Positions 1-7,814 of a stretch of 64,000 nucleotides of DNA are shown here, in pieces (the stretch's first letter is position 1; each line of letters opens with the position of its first letter). The notes under the pieces are model-generated. The model had not been told where the DNA came from, did not search any database, and was given only the letters and a program-made list of their open reading frames with translations. The translations under genes and the position numbers were made by a program. The DNA is from Pseudonocardia abyssalis (GTDB taxonomy: Bacteria > Actinomycetota > Actinomycetes > Mycobacteriales > Pseudonocardiaceae), in NCBI RefSeq assembly GCF_019263705.2, contig NZ_JADQDK010000001.1, forward strand, positions 2,666,001 to 2,730,000, written 5' to 3'.

Positions 1-1062
1 CCGTCCGCGCCCCAGCCTCAGCCCTGGGCGGACGACATGCGCAGCGACGGGTCCCTGCAGCCTGACACGGATTCCCCAGAGGCCGGTTCGCTCGTGATCG
101 AGATCGACGATTCGGATGAATCCCCGGCTCGCCAACCGCTCCTTACGGATGTTGCTGATCAACAGCCTGACCCAGCTGCCCACCGCCGACTACTCCTGGT
201 GGAGAAGCAGGACCCGGAGCTGGACGACGACGTCGCGCTGTGGCGCGCCCAGGGACCGTCAGCGCGCCCGCTCGTCTCGATCCTCGGCGAACCGGCCTTC
301 GCCGCTGCCGGTCCCCTGCCCGAGAAACGGCACAGCTGGTATGTCGAGGTCGTGGTCTACCTGGCACTGCACCCGACGGGCGTCGACCGGGACAAGATCA
401 CAACCGATCTCTGGCCGGAAGGCAGCACCGTGCGGCCCCCGACCATCCGGCGGGCCGTCGCGGAGGCGCGGCAGTGGGCCGGCAAGAACCGCAGCGTCGA
501 CCCGCCCGTCGATCACATCCCGAGCATCTCACCCGCCGGCGGTGACCGATACCGGATCACGGGGCACGTCATGGACTGGGACCTGTTCCGGCGCCTGCGC
601 AAACGCGCGCAGGCCCGCGTTGCCGCCGGTCGACGAGCCGACGCGACACACGACTACGAGAACGCTCTGAGGCTCGTCCGCGGCCCGGTCCTGCACCCGC
701 TGCGGCAGCGGGGATATGGCTGGTTGCACAACCCCGACCAGCGCCACGAGCACCTCATCCCCGGCTTCATCATCGACACCGCCCACGAGCTGGTCGACCT
801 CGCACTCGACGACGACGACATCGAGCTCGCCCGGTTCGCGGCCGAGACGGCCCAACGAGTCGACCCGGACCGCACCTTCGACCGCCCGTTCACCGACCTG
901 ATGCGCATCGCCCACGCAGCGGGCGATCTCGCCGAGATGCGCGAACACGCCGAGCTACTCCTCGCCGAGCGGGGGTTCGAGGTCGGCGAAGACCTTCCAC
1001 CCGAGAGCTTCGCCGTGTTCGACGCGCTGTTCCCGCACGGCCTCCGCGTCCCGACCAGCTGA
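1..1062 (+). CDS. BTAD-type transcriptional-activator-domain protein, 5' end outside window
   Basis: The reading frame is open from base 1, so the ATG at 37 is probably internal and the N-terminus lies off the left edge. The visible 350 or so residues hold a winged-helix-like stretch (around VVVYLALHPTGVDRDKITTD, with DLWPEG after it) followed by a helical repeat region (WDLFRRLRKRAQA to LLLAERGF), the layout of SARP/BTAD proteins. In actinobacterial integrative elements such C-termini are often joined to N-terminal membrane and LysM segments; that part cannot be seen here. It lies 7 bp before a prepilin-peptidase-like gene, suggesting one operon. Role (regulator or structural component of a transfer apparatus) is inference. 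Confidence 0.6.
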   Translation, partial: PSAPQPQPWADDMRSDGSLQPDTDSPEAGSLVIEIDDSDESPARQPLLTDVADQQPDPAAHRRLLLVEKQDPELDDDVALWRAQGPSARPLVSILGEPAFAAAGPLPEKRHSWYVEVVVYLALHPTGVDRDKITTDLWPEGSTVRPPTIRRAVAEARQWAGKNRSVDPPVDHIPSISPAGGDRYRITGHVMDWDLFRRLRKRAQARVAAGRRADATHDYENALRLVRGPVLHPLRQRGYGWLHNPDQRHEHLIPGFIIDTAHELVDLALDDDDIELARFAAETAQRVDPDRTFDRPFTDLMRIAHAAGDLAEMREHAELLLAERGFEVGEDLPPESFAVFDALFPHGLRVPTS

Positions 1063-1069
1063 GGACCCG

Positions 1070-1693
1070 GTGGCGGCGATCCTCGTGACGGCAAGCTGCG
1101 CCGTCGGCGCGGCCGCGCTCACGCCCCTGCTGGTGCGCCTCGCAGCGGCGACGGCGCATCGCAAAGCCGTGACCACGACGCCGGTTCGCCTCGCGCTGGC
1201 CGCGACGCTCGGAGGCGTCGGTGCCGCAGCGGGCGCACGGCTCGACACCGCCCACGCGGTCGGGCTGCTCCCCCTACTGATCCTGGCCGGTGCTGCGGCG
1301 CTCGTCGACGCCCGTGAGCGCAGGCTCCCCGACGTTCTCACCGGCTGCCTCGCGGCCGTCGTCACCGTGGCGATCACGCTGGCTGTCGTCGGCGGGCACG
1401 CCGACGGCACACGCGCGATGTACGGCTTTCTCACCGGTCTCGTCCTCGCGATCATCGGGAAGGGGCTGAGCGACCAGGCGGTGGGCTGGGGCGACGTCAA
1501 GCTCGCACCGAGCCTGACCGCGTGCCTGGCCTGGAGCGGCTGGTTCACCGTGTACCTCGGCCTGCTCGCCTGGGCATTGCTCATCCTGGCGACCGCGGGC
1601 CTGCTCGCGGTCCGTTCAGGTCGGGCCGCGATCGTGCCGTACGGCCCCGCGATGGTCACCGGAACTCTGATGGCGGTGCTGATCACGGCCTGA
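1070..1693 (+). CDS. Prepilin-peptidase-like (A24) membrane protein
   Basis: A 207-residue protein starting at GTG 1070, made of about six hydrophobic segments. Two short motifs match the type IV prepilin peptidase family: DARERRLPD near residue 80 and GWGDVKLA near residue 143, each holding one of the two catalytic aspartates expected of A24 aspartic proteases. The cysteine-rich N-terminal methylase domain of the enterobacterial enzymes is absent, as is usual for the short actinobacterial forms. It would cleave class III signal peptides of pilin-like proteins at the membrane. Its end overlaps the convergent gene 1683-2576 by 11 bp. Placement in a mobile element suggests a Tad-like pilus partner outside the window (inference). 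Confidence 0.75.
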   Translation: MAAILVTASCAVGAAALTPLLVRLAAATAHRKAVTTTPVRLALAATLGGVGAAAGARLDTAHAVGLLPLLILAGAAALVDARERRLPDVLTGCLAAVVTVAITLAVVGGHADGTRAMYGFLTGLVLAIIGKGLSDQAVGWGDVKLAPSLTACLAWSGWFTVYLGLLAWALLILATAGLLAVRSGRAAIVPYGPAMVTGTLMAVLITA

Positions 1694-2576
1694 TCGCGCC
1701 GCGACCGGGCACAGGTCGGTGGCTCGATGGTTGGGCGGGGCGCGGGGACCGGCCGGGCACGTCGCCGAGTGCTGCGCGGGCGCCGGACGCTTCGTTCTGC
1801 TGGTTGAGGAGTTCAAGGGCGTCGTCGTCGGCTTCAACTGCCAGTGCGCGGGATGCGGCTCGGAACGGCTGCCGCGTCGCCTCCCCGCCGGGGGTCGGCG
1901 AGGACGCGGCCCGTTGGGGCGTTCGTGCCGGGGATGCGGACGCTGCATCGAGATCGACGCCGGCGAACCTCTCGGTGATCGCCCCGTCGACCACGCTCGC
2001 TACACCCCGCAGATTCCGCGCGACCGCCTGGTGCTGCGCGCGGCGTGGATCGAGGTCGGCTACGGCAGCGGCCTCATCTGCGGTGCCCCACCGGTCCTGG
2101 CCCAGTCGCAGCGGCCGATCGGTCACGCTCCACCCGTCGAGCTCCCGCGCAGGCCGAGTGAGGATGTGCTCCCGTAACGCTCCGGCCAGGTCGTGGTTCG
2201 GCAGCTCGGCGCCGACGGGGCCGAGCCCGGGAACGAACCCGACGACCGCCCAGCTGTCGCGGCCGAGGCTGGACAGCGCCACGACCATCGCCTCACGCTC
2301 CATCTGCCCGGCCAGCAACCCACGCGCAGCGCGATAGGTGTCGGCGTCGAGCGGACGCGGCAACGGCCCGGCCGCTGCGGATGGATCGCCGGTGGCGTTG
2401 GCGAGGGCCGCCCGCCCTGCGTGCACGTCGCGCGCCGCCCGTCGCCGACCCGGTCGGTCCCGCGCCACGGCTGCACGCCGGTGCCGGACCAGCCCGTCAG
2501 CGATGAACGTGGCGACGTGCGCGAGCTGGTACAGCTCGTAACCGGGAACCGCGAGCAGTGGGTAGTCGGTGCTCAT
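1683..2576 (-). CDS. Unrecognised mobilisation-operon protein A
   Basis: A 297-residue soluble protein that I do not recognise. The first 60 residues are hydrophobic-helical then basic (RHRRAAVARDRPGRRRAARD), the centre has a compact alpha/beta-looking stretch (EAMVVALSSLGRDSWAVVGF), and the last 80 residues are low-complexity Ala/Pro/Ser. It is the last gene of a minus-strand operon after the relaxase; its ATG overlaps the stop of the preceding gene (ATGA), which implies translational coupling. A role in DNA processing or transfer is suggested only by context. Confidence 0.6.
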   Translation of the reverse strand: MSTDYPLLAVPGYELYQLAHVATFIADGLVRHRRAAVARDRPGRRRAARDVHAGRAALANATGDPSAAAGPLPRPLDADTYRAARGLLAGQMEREAMVVALSSLGRDSWAVVGFVPGLGPVGAELPNHDLAGALREHILTRPARELDGWSVTDRPLRLGQDRWGTADEAAAVADLDPRRAQHQAVARNLRGVASVVDGAITERFAGVDLDAASASPARTPQRAASSPTPGGEATRQPFRAASRALAVEADDDALELLNQQNEASGARAALGDVPGRSPRPAQPSSHRPVPGRGAIRP

Positions 2577-3220
2577 GGCGCCATCCCCGAAGTCGGCGGC
2601 CGGAGACGCGACACCGACGCCGGAGCCGGCGGCTGAGCCGCCGCACCGGATGCCTTGGGCCGCAGCCGCGACGGCGTCGCCCGCAGATCTCGCTTGACCA
2701 GCGCCGGGAAGAAGGCGTCCGACGCGATATCGACGGCACCCCGCAGCACCCGCTCCGAGCCCGGCGGCACGAAGACGTGCCGAGCAAGGTTGTAGGCATC
2801 GCGGAACGCGTTGGTACAGCTGTGGAAGGCACCATGGTCCCGTACCTCGAACGCGACACGACCGAGCTGCACCCGCAGGTACGAGCGATTCGTCTGCTCC
2901 CCCTCTCCGACGATGGTCACGCTGGACGCCGGACGGCCGATGGCGTTGACGACGACACCGGGTTCGGGCATCCCCCGCAGACCCCGGATGCTCCTGCGGT
3001 CGGCATTGACCGGCAGCGCCTTGGCCGCTTCATGGCTCTCCAGCCAGACGTTGAGGAAGTGCTCCGCCGTCGTCTCCTGATGCAGATACAGCAGGGTCCG
3101 GCCGATCCGCACCGCCACGGCCGCCTCGTCCGTGCCCGGATGCTGCACGGTGACGGCCGTGTCCTGGGCTCCGACAAGCCGCACGATCGCCAGTACGGCC
3201 TGGTCACTGCCGCGCGTCAC
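2573..3220 (-). CDS. Unrecognised mobilisation-operon protein B
   Basis: A 215-residue protein with GTG start overlapping the relaxase stop (GTGA) and an end overlapping the next start (ATGA). No family recognised. The middle has a conserved-looking beta-rich part (SYLRVQLGRVAFEVRDHGAF) followed by a helical stretch (CTNAFRDAYNLARHVF); the tail is Pro/Ala-rich. The position between a relaxase and another unknown protein, with both junctions coupled, argues for a fixed function in the mobilisation module. Alternative: an accessory DNA-binding or entry-exclusion factor; no direct evidence. Confidence 0.6.
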   Translation of the reverse strand: MTRGSDQAVLAIVRLVGAQDTAVTVQHPGTDEAAVAVRIGRTLLYLHQETTAEHFLNVWLESHEAAKALPVNADRRSIRGLRGMPEPGVVVNAIGRPASSVTIVGEGEQTNRSYLRVQLGRVAFEVRDHGAFHSCTNAFRDAYNLARHVFVPPGSERVLRGAVDIASDAFFPALVKRDLRATPSRLRPKASGAAAQPPAPASVSRLRPPTSGMAP

Positions 3221-4689
3221 GGCCGCGGACCTGTTGATCGTCGCGTCATCCTCGCCTCGCTCTCCGGCACCACCTGTGTCGTCGAGCCTGGCTCCCGCGG
3301 GAATCCGGCGCGTTCCCTCCCGCTCCCCTGCGCCGCTCTCGAGCCGGGGCGGGGATCGCGCCGCGCCAGGTGGCGGGCCTGCAGGCGAGCACCCGCGGCG
3401 TCGGCCGCGGCTGCCTGATGCGCACGGTCCCGTTCGCGTTGCCAGGCCGCGACCTCGTGCAGGAGCCCGGCCACGGCGATTACCAGGGCCACCGAACCGG
3501 CCGCGTCCTTCCCGCGGAAGCCGCGAGCAGCGAGCAGCCGCCGTGCGAGCGACCTCAGTTCCGCCCCCACGGGGCCGACGTCGGGAACCCGCCCTCCCGG
3601 CGCCCGCGAGGCTCGCTCGTACCGTTCTGCGGCGTCCGACCAGCCCTGCTTGTGACCCCGGTCGTTCGCGGCGAGCGCGGTCAGCACGTCGCCGGTGGCA
3701 TGGACGATGCCGTCGACACCTTCCTGCGGGTCCGGCGTGCCGACGGCCACACGGGCGCGGACGACGACGTCCTCGGCCTCCGCGGACGACGGCCGTTCAG
3801 CCGGACCGGACCGGTCCGCGTTCTGGGCCCAGCGGCGGCACAGCTGCGGCAATGACAGATCGGGGGCGAGCTTGCTGCCGCTGTAGAAGACCTGCTGGCC
3901 CGCCGCCGTGATGTCACCCGCCCTCCCGATCCGGTAGCCCAGAGCGTCACCCGACGGCCCGCGCCGCAGCTCCGCCCGATAGCCCATCGCCCACAGCTCC
4001 GCGACGAACTCCTCCGGCCCGGCCGCCCGGATCGCCGCCTGGTGCGCGGCGCGGCGCAGCTCCGGTCTCGCCGGACCGCGACCCTGCCGCGCCGCCTTCT
4101 CCGTCTCGCCCCGACCCGGCCGCCGGGCGGCCGTGTCGTCGGCCACGGCGGTGATGGTGAGGCCGAGACGGTGCTCGATGGCCCGCGCGGTCGCACGCAG
4201 CTTCGGGTAGTCGTGATGCGGCCAGAACCGACGGCCGGTGTCCTGGCGCACTAGGACGGCCGCGATGTGGATGTGGTCCTCCGCGTGCCGGATCGCCACC
4301 CAACGCGGTCCACCCGGATCGCCGCGCTCGGCGATACCCGCACCATCGAGTAGTTCCCGGGCGATGTCCGCCCACTGCCCGTCATCCAGGGTGCGGTCGG
4401 ACGCGGCGACCCGGGCCGAGCAATGCCACACGTACCCGCGCTTCGACCCGTTCTGCGGCGCGCGGGTCGGTAGGCCCGCCGCGATCGCCGGCGCGTGCAG
4501 CGCATCCACCAGCGGGCCGAGCTGCAGGTCGTACTCGGAGGGTCCCGTCCGTTCCGGCTGCCAGCCCGCGTCGAGGCCGTCCCAGCTCGCGATGACCCGA
4601 GGTGAACGATGCACTTCGGACGTGCCCGGGCCCAGCAGGTAGGCCAGCAAACCGGCCGGCCGCCAGCCGTGAACGACCTTCGTGATCAC
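3217..4689 (-). CDS. Relaxase / mobilisation nuclease
   Basis: A 490-residue protein with GTG start overlapping the upstream gene stop. Residues 1-40 (MITKVVHGWRPAGLLAYLLG) resemble the start of actinobacterial relaxase/mobilisation nuclease domains. The key metal-binding three-histidine motif is seen near residue 135 as IRHAEDHIHIAAVLVRQD (HxxDHxHI). A Tyr that could make the 5' phosphodiester link is likely upstream, for example in GYVWHCSARV. The C-terminal half is helical and basic and ends in low complexity. The enzyme would nick the element at its origin of transfer and pilot the strand through a helper conjugation system; no type IV secretion genes are visible here. A truncated homologue of the same motif is found at 13447-13620. 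Confidence 0.85.
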   Translation of the reverse strand: MITKVVHGWRPAGLLAYLLGPGTSEVHRSPRVIASWDGLDAGWQPERTGPSEYDLQLGPLVDALHAPAIAAGLPTRAPQNGSKRGYVWHCSARVAASDRTLDDGQWADIARELLDGAGIAERGDPGGPRWVAIRHAEDHIHIAAVLVRQDTGRRFWPHHDYPKLRATARAIEHRLGLTITAVADDTAARRPGRGETEKAARQGRGPARPELRRAAHQAAIRAAGPEEFVAELWAMGYRAELRRGPSGDALGYRIGRAGDITAAGQQVFYSGSKLAPDLSLPQLCRRWAQNADRSGPAERPSSAEAEDVVVRARVAVGTPDPQEGVDGIVHATGDVLTALAANDRGHKQGWSDAAERYERASRAPGGRVPDVGPVGAELRSLARRLLAARGFRGKDAAGSVALVIAVAGLLHEVAAWQRERDRAHQAAAADAAGARLQARHLARRDPRPGSRAAQGSGRERAGFPREPGSTTQVVPESEARMTRRSTGPRP

Positions 4690-5177
4690 CGGCCCTGGCG
4701 CCCGCCGCGGGCTCCCGCTCGCCGGCCTCCCGTGCCGGCTGCGAGGGCTGCGGCCGTCGCAGCGTCGACCCGGCCCAGAAGCTCACCAGCCAGGTCCGTG
4801 GCACTCGTCCTCTGTGCGCCTGACGTGACCTGCTCGATGACGTCCACGGCCCGGCGGACATCGGCGCGGAACCGAACCAGCTCGGCAACGAGCTCCTGCC
4901 ACGTCACCGGCACCGGGTCCGCCTCGCCCTGCGCGCGCCCCACCGCGAGCTGCCCGACCCAAGCACCGACCGACAAACCCTCACGCTGCGCGGCCGCGCC
5001 AACCGCATCGGCCTCTGCAGGGCTGAGCCGCACCCGCACCTCGTGCCGCCGGGGAGCGTCGGCCGGCGGGCGACGTCGACGTCGCCCTGGCCGAGAATGA
5101 TTGCCGCTGCTCACCGGGCCGAGGCTGCTCGCCGAGGCGACCGCGGCCGTGCCCCGCGGTTCCCCGGCGTCGCCCAC
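4686..5177 (-). CDS. MobC-like relaxosome accessory protein
   Basis: A 163-residue basic protein, first gene of the minus-strand mobilisation operon, GTG start, overlapping the relaxase start (GTGA). After an Arg-rich N-terminus it shows RHEVRVRLSPAEADAVGAAA followed by EGLSVGAWVGQLAVG, the ribbon-helix-helix-like pattern of plasmid mobilisation protein MobC/MbeC type accessory factors, then a helical region (VRFRADVRRAVDVIEQV). Such proteins bind near oriT and help the relaxase open the duplex. The start could be later, near the RRHEVRVRL segment. The family assignment rests on pattern and operon position. Confidence 0.7.
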   Translation of the reverse strand: MGDAGEPRGTAAVASASSLGPVSSGNHSRPGRRRRRPPADAPRRHEVRVRLSPAEADAVGAAAQREGLSVGAWVGQLAVGRAQGEADPVPVTWQELVAELVRFRADVRRAVDVIEQVTSGAQRTSATDLAGELLGRVDAATAAALAAGTGGRRAGARGGRQGR

Positions 5178-5194
5178 AGCACCGACGTGCTATC

Positions 5195-5413
5195 TCACTG
5201 CAGCGACAGCCTCCGTCGGCACAGCCTGCACGCCGTGCCGGCCGGATCGTCGAGCAGCGACGTCAACAGCACCAACCGTCCGCAGAGCGCGACAGGCCCG
5301 GGTGGATCCTGCCGCGGCGGGAGCTGATCCGCCGGCACTGCATGGAAGAGCCGGTCCCGCGCATCACGCAACCAGGTGATCGAGAGCGGATCGATCTCGT
5401 CACCCGTGGGCAT
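5195..5413 (-). CDS. Small putative zinc-binding protein
   Basis: A 72-residue ORF just upstream of the mobilisation operon on the same strand. The C-terminus has VALCGRLVLLTS then ACRLCRRRLSL, a C..G/CxxC arrangement seen in many small actinobacterial zinc-finger proteins. The N-terminal half (ITWLRDARDRLFHAVPADQL) is a plausible amphipathic helix. An upstream ATG at 5479 would add 22 residues; I prefer the internal ATG because the extra part is low-complexity and basic. It may be a small regulator of the mobilisation genes, but nothing proves this. Confidence 0.45.
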   Translation of the reverse strand: MPTGDEIDPLSITWLRDARDRLFHAVPADQLPPRQDPPGPVALCGRLVLLTSLLDDPAGTACRLCRRRLSLQ

Positions 5414-5600
5414 CGAGCGACACCCGCCCTTGCGACGCATGCCGCGTCGACACAGTCCGCTCCCCCACTTCTGCCACAAACCCTCATCCCTTCCGATGCG
5501 TCTCGAAGCCTCGATTGCAGCAAATGGCGGCCTTCGCGTGGGCCAGAACCGAGGACCTGTGGACAGATCCGGACTGTCGTGTTCGCTGTGGACAGGAAGT

Positions 5601-5665
5601 CCCGGAACCCCCCGGTTCCGGGCACCACTTAGCGCATGAGTAGACCGAAGGTCTACTTAGCGCAT
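5601..5665. repeat. oriT-like hairpins and repeated TTAGCGCAT boxes
   Basis: Three structures are packed here: a 9-bp stem with CCCC loop (CCCGGAACC at 5601-5609, GGTTCCGGG at 5614-5622), a second hairpin with 8-bp stem and GAA loop (AGTAGACC 5639-5646, GGTCTACT 5650-5657), and a direct repeat ACTTAGCGCAT at 5627-5637 and 5655-5665, 28 bp apart. A third partial copy (TAGCGCAT) is at 5901-5908, before the excisionase gene. The site lies between the divergent mobilisation operon and xis-int. An origin of transfer is the first candidate; arm-type integrase/excisionase sites (attP) are the alternative. Confidence 0.5.
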
Positions 5666-6033
5666 ATCTTGCTCCGCCGGGGGAACAGCGTCACGAACGA
5701 CGAGGTCAGGGGCCAGCTTTTTCCTCGCTCAGCTTACGTACTCCACACCCATCGAGGCTCGGGCAAACAGACCCGTGCGGAATCGGCCGTGCTTCACCGG
5801 CATCCACGGCGAAACCAATGACGTGATGATTATCCACCGGCCTCATCAAGGTTTCGGAGCCTGCGCTGCGCTAGGAGCATGGTCGTCATGGATGTGCAAA
5901 TAGCGCATGGATGCATCGGCAGCTGGATCTCTGGCCAGGAGGGGGAACGATGCGGACCGCTACGCCTGCCGACCCTCGGCAGCGCGTAGCGACCGATACC
6001 TGAGCCGCTACATCGACGGCACAGGAGTCGGCA
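5666..6033. other. Gene-free stretch before xis
   Basis: No convincing gene. The base composition is less GC-rich than the surroundings and the stretch contains the third TAGCGCAT box (5901-5908). It probably carries the xis-int promoter and part of the oriT/attP control region. Confidence 0.4.
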
Positions 6034-6234
6034 ATGACAATCCAGACCACCTTGCCCCCGAAGTGGTACACGACCGCACAGGTCGCCGAGATGCTCGGCT
6101 TCGGCCTGTACAAGACGAAGTCACTCATCGCCAGCGGTGAACTCCGGTCACTCAAGGACGGCAGATACCGACGGATCCTCCCCGAGTGGGTGGACGAGTA
6201 CGTGTCGAGACGAGTTCAGGAGCACGAAGCATGA
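6034..6234 (+). CDS. Excisionase / helix-turn-helix protein
   Basis: A 66-residue protein, almost all of it one winged-helix MerR/Xis-type DNA-binding domain: YTTAQVAEMLGFGLYKTKSL followed by IASGELRSLKDGRYRRIL and a helical end (EWVDEYVSRRVQEHEA). It overlaps the integrase start by 4 bp (ATGA), the standard xis-int arrangement of actinobacterial integrative elements. It should bind and bend attachment-site DNA so that the integrase excises the element. Confidence 0.85.
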   Translation: MTIQTTLPPKWYTTAQVAEMLGFGLYKTKSLIASGELRSLKDGRYRRILPEWVDEYVSRRVQEHEA

Positions 6235-7457
6235 CTGGACGGGCCCGCGCCAACGGCGAGGGATCGATCTTCGCCTATCGCAACGGATTCGCCGCGTACT
6301 CATGGGTGCGGACGCCGGCCGGCATGAGGCAGAAGAAGTGGGTCTACGGCAAGACCCGGGAGCAGGTGCACGACAAGTGGATCGTCCTCCAGCAGCGCGC
6401 CAAGGTCGGTCCGGTCGCGAACCGCGTTCCCACGCTCGGCGAGCACCTGCACTACTGGCTCGACGAGGTCGTGCGTCCCAACCTCGCGCCGTTGACATAC
6501 CAGACCTACGAGACGATCGTCCGGCTCTACATCGAGCCTGGACTGGGGACGATGCGGCTCGACCGACTGCAGTTGCGCGATGTCCAGACCTGGATCAACG
6601 GCACCGCTCGGGCGTGCCAGTGCTGCGTCCAGGACAAGGACGCCCGTCGCCCGCCGGACCGGCAAAGGTGCTGCGCCGTCAGTCGCTGCTGTCAGGCGAC
6701 GATCTCCCCGCGAACCCTTTCCGACATTCGCGGCTGTCTCCGGTCCGCGCTCGGTCAGGCCGTGACCGAGGAGCTCATCAGCCGCAACGTCGCCGCAGCG
6801 GTCAAGCTGCCCAGGGTCCGCAGCCGGTCGAACCGACGCCAGGCTTGGACGAGCGACGAGGCACGGCGATTCCTCGAGTCCGCCCGGGCAGACAGCGATC
6901 CGCTGTACGCGGCCTACGTCCTCATCCTCGTGCTCGGATTGCGAAAGGGCGAAGTGCTCGGGCTCACCTGGGCCTCCGTCGACATCGATCGGTGCGCCGT
7001 CAAGATCACTCTCCAACTCCAGCGGGTCAGCCGACAGCTCCTGCACCGCGAGACGAAGACAGAGGGATCCGACGCCGCACTCCCCCTCCCCGATATCTGC
7101 GTGGCCGCCCTCCGCCTGCGCTGCGGCGCGCAGCAAGGTGCCCGCGATGCGGCTGGCTCTGCGTGGCGGGGGAACGACCTGATCTTCACGACCCGCTTCG
7201 GCACGCCGATAGAGCCGCGCAACTTCAACCGTTCCTGGGATGCACGGTGCAGAATGGCCGATGTCCGCAAGATCACCGTGCACGATGGGCGCCGCAGCTG
7301 TGGCACCCTACTCGCCGACCTCGACGTCCACCCCCGCGTGGCCATGCAAATCCTCCGGCACGCGCAATTCGCGCTGACCATGGAGATTTACACATTGGCC
7401 TCGCCACAGGCGACGAAGGAGGCCTTGAAGCGACTCGGCGCCAGCCTCGACCGATAA
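6231..7457 (+). CDS. Tyrosine-family site-specific integrase
   Basis: A 408-residue integrase; the ATG at 6231 overlapping the xis stop is preferred over the longer frame from 6186. Domains in order: N-terminal arm-binding AP2-like part (NGEGSIFAYRNGFAAYSWVR), SAM-like core-binding domain (about 75-210), catalytic domain to the end. Catalytic residues visible: Arg in GLRKGEVLGLTW, HxxR in HDGRRSCGTLLADL, and Tyr in TMEIYTLASPQATKEAL. The core-binding domain holds a Cys-rich insert (ACQCCVQDKD ... RCCAVSRCC), which may bind a metal. It should recombine at the 3' end of a tRNA; the tRNA-Val at 9541-9612 is the nearest candidate. Between it and the tRNA lies the Shedu gene. Confidence 0.93.
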   Translation: MTGRARANGEGSIFAYRNGFAAYSWVRTPAGMRQKKWVYGKTREQVHDKWIVLQQRAKVGPVANRVPTLGEHLHYWLDEVVRPNLAPLTYQTYETIVRLYIEPGLGTMRLDRLQLRDVQTWINGTARACQCCVQDKDARRPPDRQRCCAVSRCCQATISPRTLSDIRGCLRSALGQAVTEELISRNVAAAVKLPRVRSRSNRRQAWTSDEARRFLESARADSDPLYAAYVLILVLGLRKGEVLGLTWASVDIDRCAVKITLQLQRVSRQLLHRETKTEGSDAALPLPDICVAALRLRCGAQQGARDAAGSAWRGNDLIFTTRFGTPIEPRNFNRSWDARCRMADVRKITVHDGRRSCGTLLADLDVHPRVAMQILRHAQFALTMEIYTLASPQATKEALKRLGASLDR

Positions 7458-7503
7458 GATAGTCCGCAGCGCCTACAGCGAGCATCGTCAGACACGGACT
7501 ATC
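7458..7503. terminator. Inverted repeat after integrase gene
   Basis: GATAGTCCG at 7458-7466 and CGGACTATC at 7495-7503 form a perfect 9-bp stem with a long (28-nt) loop, directly after the int stop. It may end the xis-int transcript, or be a protein-binding palindrome; there is no T-run. Confidence 0.4.
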
Positions 7504-7814
7504 GGATCGTCTCACGAGTGCCTGCGGACGACGCCTTGTCGTGTTAAATATCGAAGCAGAAATGCTGACAGATCGTAGTCTTCGCGCCTTGATAAGCGCG
7601 GCAACGGCGGAGGCTCGGCACCTTGCGGGTTGCATATGGAATATCGTCGATGCTCATGGCTCGAGATAGCAAGATCATCCGCGAGGAGCGCGGTCCGCAT
7701 GCCAATTTGCATCGAGAACCCTTCAAGCTCGTCGCCAACGAGAGCTTGGGCGGACGTCCGCTGGTTCTGGGGCGTTGAGGTAAAGAACGCGTTCGTCCCG
7801 GATCCAGGGAGACG
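7504..7814. other. AT-richer stretch between int and Shedu gene
   Basis: No confident gene. A minus-strand frame from 7712 down to 7512 (66 residues, starting MQIGMRTALLADDLAISSHE) stays open and also extends upstream toward the Shedu stop, so it may be the tail of a decayed gene that followed Shedu. I do not recognise it. Composition is clearly lower in GC than the rest of the window, as expected for transferred cargo. Confidence 0.3.
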
